The translations under genes and the position numbers were made by a program. Shown in pieces: positions 21,638-23,673 of a stretch of 23,673 bases of DNA (positions within the stretch are counted from its first letter, which is position 1; the number at the start of each line of letters is the position of its first letter). The notes under the pieces are model-generated. The model ran no database searches and was not told the DNA's origin. It saw only the letters and a program-made list of their open reading frames with translations. This stretch comes from JBFWNZ01 sp050250795 (lineage in GTDB: Bacteria; Pseudomonadota; Alphaproteobacteria; UBA8366), in contig JBFWNZ010000013.1 in the NCBI GenBank assembly GCA_050250795.1, forward strand, positions 1-23,673, read 5' to 3'.

Positions 21638-22471
21638 CTATACAATCATCATAGGTGACACCCGCGCTTCGCCGACGGTTGTCAAATCGTCCGTTAGTTC
21701 ACGACCGAGATAGCTAGTGTAGGCGGCAGGCTGCCCCAAGACATAAGGTCTTTCCAATGCGAACGGCCGTAAGCCGAATCTGTCAGCGATGGCGAGTTGA
21801 AGATCGCCGCCGATTGTAGGGCTTTCATCGCTCGCTATACGGTCTTGAATCACAAAACGCGGCGCGCGTGAAATAGGGCGGCCCGGTACAGCCTCACCGT
21901 TAAAGGCGTTCGTGATTTCTTCCCGAAGCGCTACGCCGTCGTTCCCTAGGTATACGAAGTCGTGGGCGTGCAAATTCTGGTGAGCTTCTAGCCCGACCTC
22001 GTAGACATTCTGAACGAGTTCGGGGCGGAAATGGGAAATCTCCAACTGCTGCGTCCTGTGGCAATAGCCGAACACGGCCACTTCAAAGAGCGATTGTTGC
22101 GCCCCTATCGGTCTGTAGTCCTCAAACGTCACTTTCAGGTACGCCAAAATCTGGCGGGCGATGTCCTCGATCGAGGGAATATAGGACGTCGCCAATATGA
22201 GGTTCGAGAGTAGCGGCGCAAGGCCAAGATAGGCGTTTTGTCCCATAAGCGTACTGCCTGCGAAGCAGTAACCGAGCGTGTGAACGAAATAGACTTCGCT
22301 GAAAAATCCGTTCGGTCCGGGCCGTCGGCAGATGATCGGAAGCGACAAGATTTTCACGGCATCAGCAATAAGCAGATTGCCGTCCACCCCGGACACTCTG
22401 CTATCGGCAGCGGCCCATAGCGATGGGTTTCCTTCGACCACATCGTTGCGCCAAATGGCTATAGCGGTCAT
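21638..22471 (-). CDS. Putative stand-alone proteasome-beta-like Ntn hydrolase, 277 aa
   Basis: I recognise no named family by simple similarity, but the layout fits the proteasome/HslV Ntn-hydrolase fold. Thr2 follows the initiator Met and would be exposed by methionine aminopeptidase. 'LWAAADSRVSG' (18-28) corresponds to the proteasomal '.laADsR.t.g' with Asp23 at the Asp17 position. 'LLIADAVKILSL' (33-44) puts Lys40 at the Lys33 position (D-K spacing 17 here, 16 in proteasomes). 'GYCFAGSTLMGQNAYL' (67-82) resembles the AG..aD.q segment, and 'EVAVFGYCHRTQQLEISHF' (130-148) the later strand pair. No ATPase partner is nearby. The ATG at 22471 has AAGGTGAGG 2 bases upstream. The gene is visibly AT-richer than its neighbours and lies beside the tRNA-Ser 3' end, suggesting horizontal acquisition. 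The fold is inference; protein-coding status is fairly sure. Confidence 0.72.
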   Translation of the reverse strand: MTAIAIWRNDVVEGNPSLWAAADSRVSGVDGNLLIADAVKILSLPIICRRPGPNGFFSEVYFVHTLGYCFAGSTLMGQNAYLGLAPLLSNLILATSYIPSIEDIARQILAYLKVTFEDYRPIGAQQSLFEVAVFGYCHRTQQLEISHFRPELVQNVYEVGLEAHQNLHAHDFVYLGNDGVALREEITNAFNGEAVPGRPISRAPRFVIQDRIASDESPTIGGDLQLAIADRFGLRPFALERPYVLGQPAAYTSYLGRELTDDLTTVGEARVSPMMIV

Positions 22472-22540
22472 GGCCTCACCTTTCGCCCCGGTTAAGAAAA
22501 CAGCAAAACTGACGGGCCGCAACTGAGGAAGCAAAATCTG

Positions 22541-22556
22541 CGGTCGAACGGTCGAA
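22541..22556 (+). repeat. 8-base tandem direct repeat upstream of the Ntn-hydrolase-like gene
   Basis: CGGTCGAA occurs twice in tandem, about 70 bases upstream of the leftward gene's ATG. It could be part of a regulator site. In the remainder of 22472-22691 the motif 'ATCGGCGG' or 'ATTGGCGG' recurs three times (near 22612, 22650 and 22679); no gene is present. Confidence 0.5.
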
Positions 22557-22691
22557 ACCGGGTCGTTTGCTGCCGTCGCTGATCTTCAGGATTGTCGGGC
22601 TGCAGCGTAGAATTGGCGGTTCTCAGCACCACTTAGTGCGAGTGAGGTGATCGGCGGCAATATCGCGCCATAGAGGGCAATCGGCGGTGTT

Positions 22692-22781
22692 TGGCGGATG
22701 GGGTGGGATTCGAACCCACGGTGACGTTGCCGCCACGCCGGTTTTCAAGACCGGTGCCTTAAACCGCTCGGCCACCCATCC
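22692..22781 (-). tRNA. tRNA-Ser(UGA)
   Basis: A 90-base serine tRNA with genomically encoded CCA (22692-22694). The acceptor stem is GGATGGG pairing with CCCATCC and the discriminator is G. The D-arm region reads GCCGAGCGGTTTAAGGC. The anticodon arm CCGGT-CTTGAAA-ACCGG gives anticodon UGA. A long class II variable arm (GTGGCGGCAACGTCAC) and the T-arm TGGGTTCGAATCCCA are all present. It lies 66 bases after the amidohydrolase stop on the same strand. Its 3' end faces the AT-richer islet, the usual orientation for integration next to tRNA genes. Confidence 0.98.
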
Positions 22782-22808
22782 TTAATCGTGCCGCGCGGGC
22801 TTGGCCGC

Positions 22809-22839
22809 GGGCCGGCGACGGGGTTTCCGCCGCCGGCCC
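22809..22839 (-). terminator. GC-rich hairpin after the amidohydrolase gene
   Basis: A perfect 9-bp stem (GGGCCGGCG at 22809-22817 with CGCCGGCCC at 22831-22839) with a 13-base loop lies 8 bases past the amidohydrolase stop on the minus strand. No T tract follows, so termination is uncertain; it may protect the 3' end or act with Rho. Confidence 0.4.
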
Positions 22840-22847
22840 TTCGGGTA

Positions 22848-23673
22848 TCACGCCATCTTCATGATGCGAAGGGCGTTTTCGCTCAGGATCTTCTGCTTCA
22901 CGCCGGGCGCGAAGGACCATGTGTCGAAGGCGGCGACGCTTTCCTTCAGCGGCCGGGTGGGATAGGCGGTGCCGAACAGGGTGCGGTCGGCCATGTAGTG
23001 GTTCGCCGCCTTGATGTAGTCCTCGGCGCCGGGCAGGCCCTGGCCGTTGATATACAGATCGGGCGAGACCACGATGTTGGGCAGCAGGAAGGCGAGGCCC
23101 AGGATCTCGCGCACCCAGGGCCAGGCGCCGTGCGAGATCACGAAGGTGAGGTTCGGGAAATCCTTCGCCGGCTGATAGAGCGGCTCGGGCCGCGCGAATT
23201 CGATGCCGGCACCCGTCATATGGCCCAGCGCGCTGCTGAGCGAGATCGACAGCGGCACCTCGCGCGTCTGGCAATGCTCATAGATCGGATAGAGCCGCCG
23301 GTCGTCGCACATCATCGGCGTGGGCGAGCAGGGGGGCTCGATCGACACGCCCTTGAAGCCGGGAATGGCGAGGCAGCGGTCGATCTCGGACAGGCACCAG
23401 TCGGTGTCGCGGCTGATATCGATGCCGCAGAACGAGACGAACCGGTCCGGATACTGGCGCAGCACCTCGGCGATGGCGTCGTTCGGCACCGAGCCGTGCG
23501 GGATCGCCGACTGGCGGCCCATCGCCACGCCCCATTGGATGCCGGCCTCGTCCATCTCCGCGATCAGCAGGCCGACATCGCGCTCCTCGGCCGAGCGGGG
23601 GCGCGGAAAGCCGATGCGCATGGGGTAATAGCCGGCCGCCTCGCCCTTGCGGAACTGGGCCTTGTCGGTCCAG
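22848..23673 (-). CDS. Amidohydrolase-family (Amidohydrolase_2) protein, partial (5' end outside window)
   Basis: A TIM-barrel hydrolase/decarboxylase of the Amidohydrolase_2 type (relatives include ACMSD and resorcylate decarboxylases). The frame stays open to the right edge ('TDKAQFRKGEAAGYYP' precedes the first internal ATG at 23621), so the N-terminus, including any HxH metal motif, is outside. Visible elements in order: 'DEAGIQWGVAMGR', 'YPDRFVSFCGIDISRD', 'GFKGVSIEPPCS', 'YEHCQTREVPLSISLSS', 'NLTFVISHGAWPWVREILGL' with the family histidine, and 'RTLFGTAYPTRPL' followed by 'ILSENALRIMKM'. At the usual 'lfGSDyP' position the catalytic/metal Asp is replaced by Ala, which is unusual for the broad family. 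Substrate unknown. Confidence 0.9.
   Translation of the reverse strand, partial: WTDKAQFRKGEAAGYYPMRIGFPRPRSAEERDVGLLIAEMDEAGIQWGVAMGRQSAIPHGSVPNDAIAEVLRQYPDRFVSFCGIDISRDTDWCLSEIDRCLAIPGFKGVSIEPPCSPTPMMCDDRRLYPIYEHCQTREVPLSISLSSALGHMTGAGIEFARPEPLYQPAKDFPNLTFVISHGAWPWVREILGLAFLLPNIVVSPDLYINGQGLPGAEDYIKAANHYMADRTLFGTAYPTRPLKESVAAFDTWSFAPGVKQKILSENALRIMKMA

Noticed and set aside
21402..22691. Attachment-site direct repeats of the tRNA-Ser 3' end flanking the AT-richer islet
   Set aside because: Reading through the interval I found only 6-base matches such as CGGATG, which are expected by chance.
1..23673. CRISPR arrays, rRNA genes, transposases or insertion-sequence ends
   Set aside because: No regularly spaced repeats, no rRNA-like sequence and no transposase or integrase protein could be found in any frame.

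Overview
The window is high-G+C bacterial DNA packed with metabolic genes. The gene content (CaiB/BaiF CoA-transferases, unusual crotonases, a COG3970-like fumarylacetoacetate-hydrolase-family enzyme, several MFS exporters, a Prx6-type peroxiredoxin) and the small 'LHRxEGD...NAxYWY' protein suggest an alphaproteobacterium, perhaps of the Rhodospirillales type. That placement is an inference; no rRNA or other taxonomic marker is present.

Layout. 1-1150 (+): the 3' end of a family III CoA-transferase gene and an enoyl-CoA hydratase gene, probably one operon. 1299-3217: a cold-shock protein (-), a small ABM-fold monooxygenase-like protein (+) with a strong tandem-hairpin terminator, and a DMT/EamA permease (+). 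3224-9399: two divergent units. Leftward are a ketopantoate-reductase-family enzyme and an MFS exporter. Rightward are an SMP-30/gluconolactonase-type lactonase, a FAH-family hydrolase/dehydratase and a CoA-transferase with rearranged domain order. This looks like a catabolic cassette for a lactone or sugar-acid-like substrate. 9459-12865: an Fsr-like MFS transporter (-), a second crotonase (+) lacking both canonical catalytic glutamates, and an LLM-class flavin oxidoreductase (-). 12983-16034: a conserved 100-aa protein (+), then a leftward probable operon of an NADPH:FMN reductase-like flavoprotein, a Bcr/CflA-type MFS exporter and a TauD/TfdA dioxygenase. 16181-19009 (+): 1-Cys peroxiredoxin, LysR regulator, nitronate monooxygenase. 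19261-20613 (-): an HdrB/GlpC-like iron-sulfur protein.

The right end is accessory in character. A VapC-type PIN toxin and a Phd/YefM-like antitoxin (-), with twin inverted repeats just upstream, are followed by a visibly AT-richer stretch. That stretch carries one 277-aa gene next to the 3' end of a tRNA-Ser(UGA) gene. The 277-aa protein looks like a stand-alone proteasome-beta-like Ntn hydrolase: Thr2 would be exposed by Met removal, and 'AADSR' and 'DAVKI' motifs lie where Asp17 and Lys33 of proteasomal subunits belong. I consider this the most novel item in the window. Beyond the tRNA is a partial amidohydrolase gene (-) that runs off the right edge.

The common themes are acyl-CoA and carboxylic-acid catabolism, flavin- or iron-dependent oxidation of small organic molecules, and export. 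No CRISPR array, rRNA, transposase or complete insertion sequence was found.
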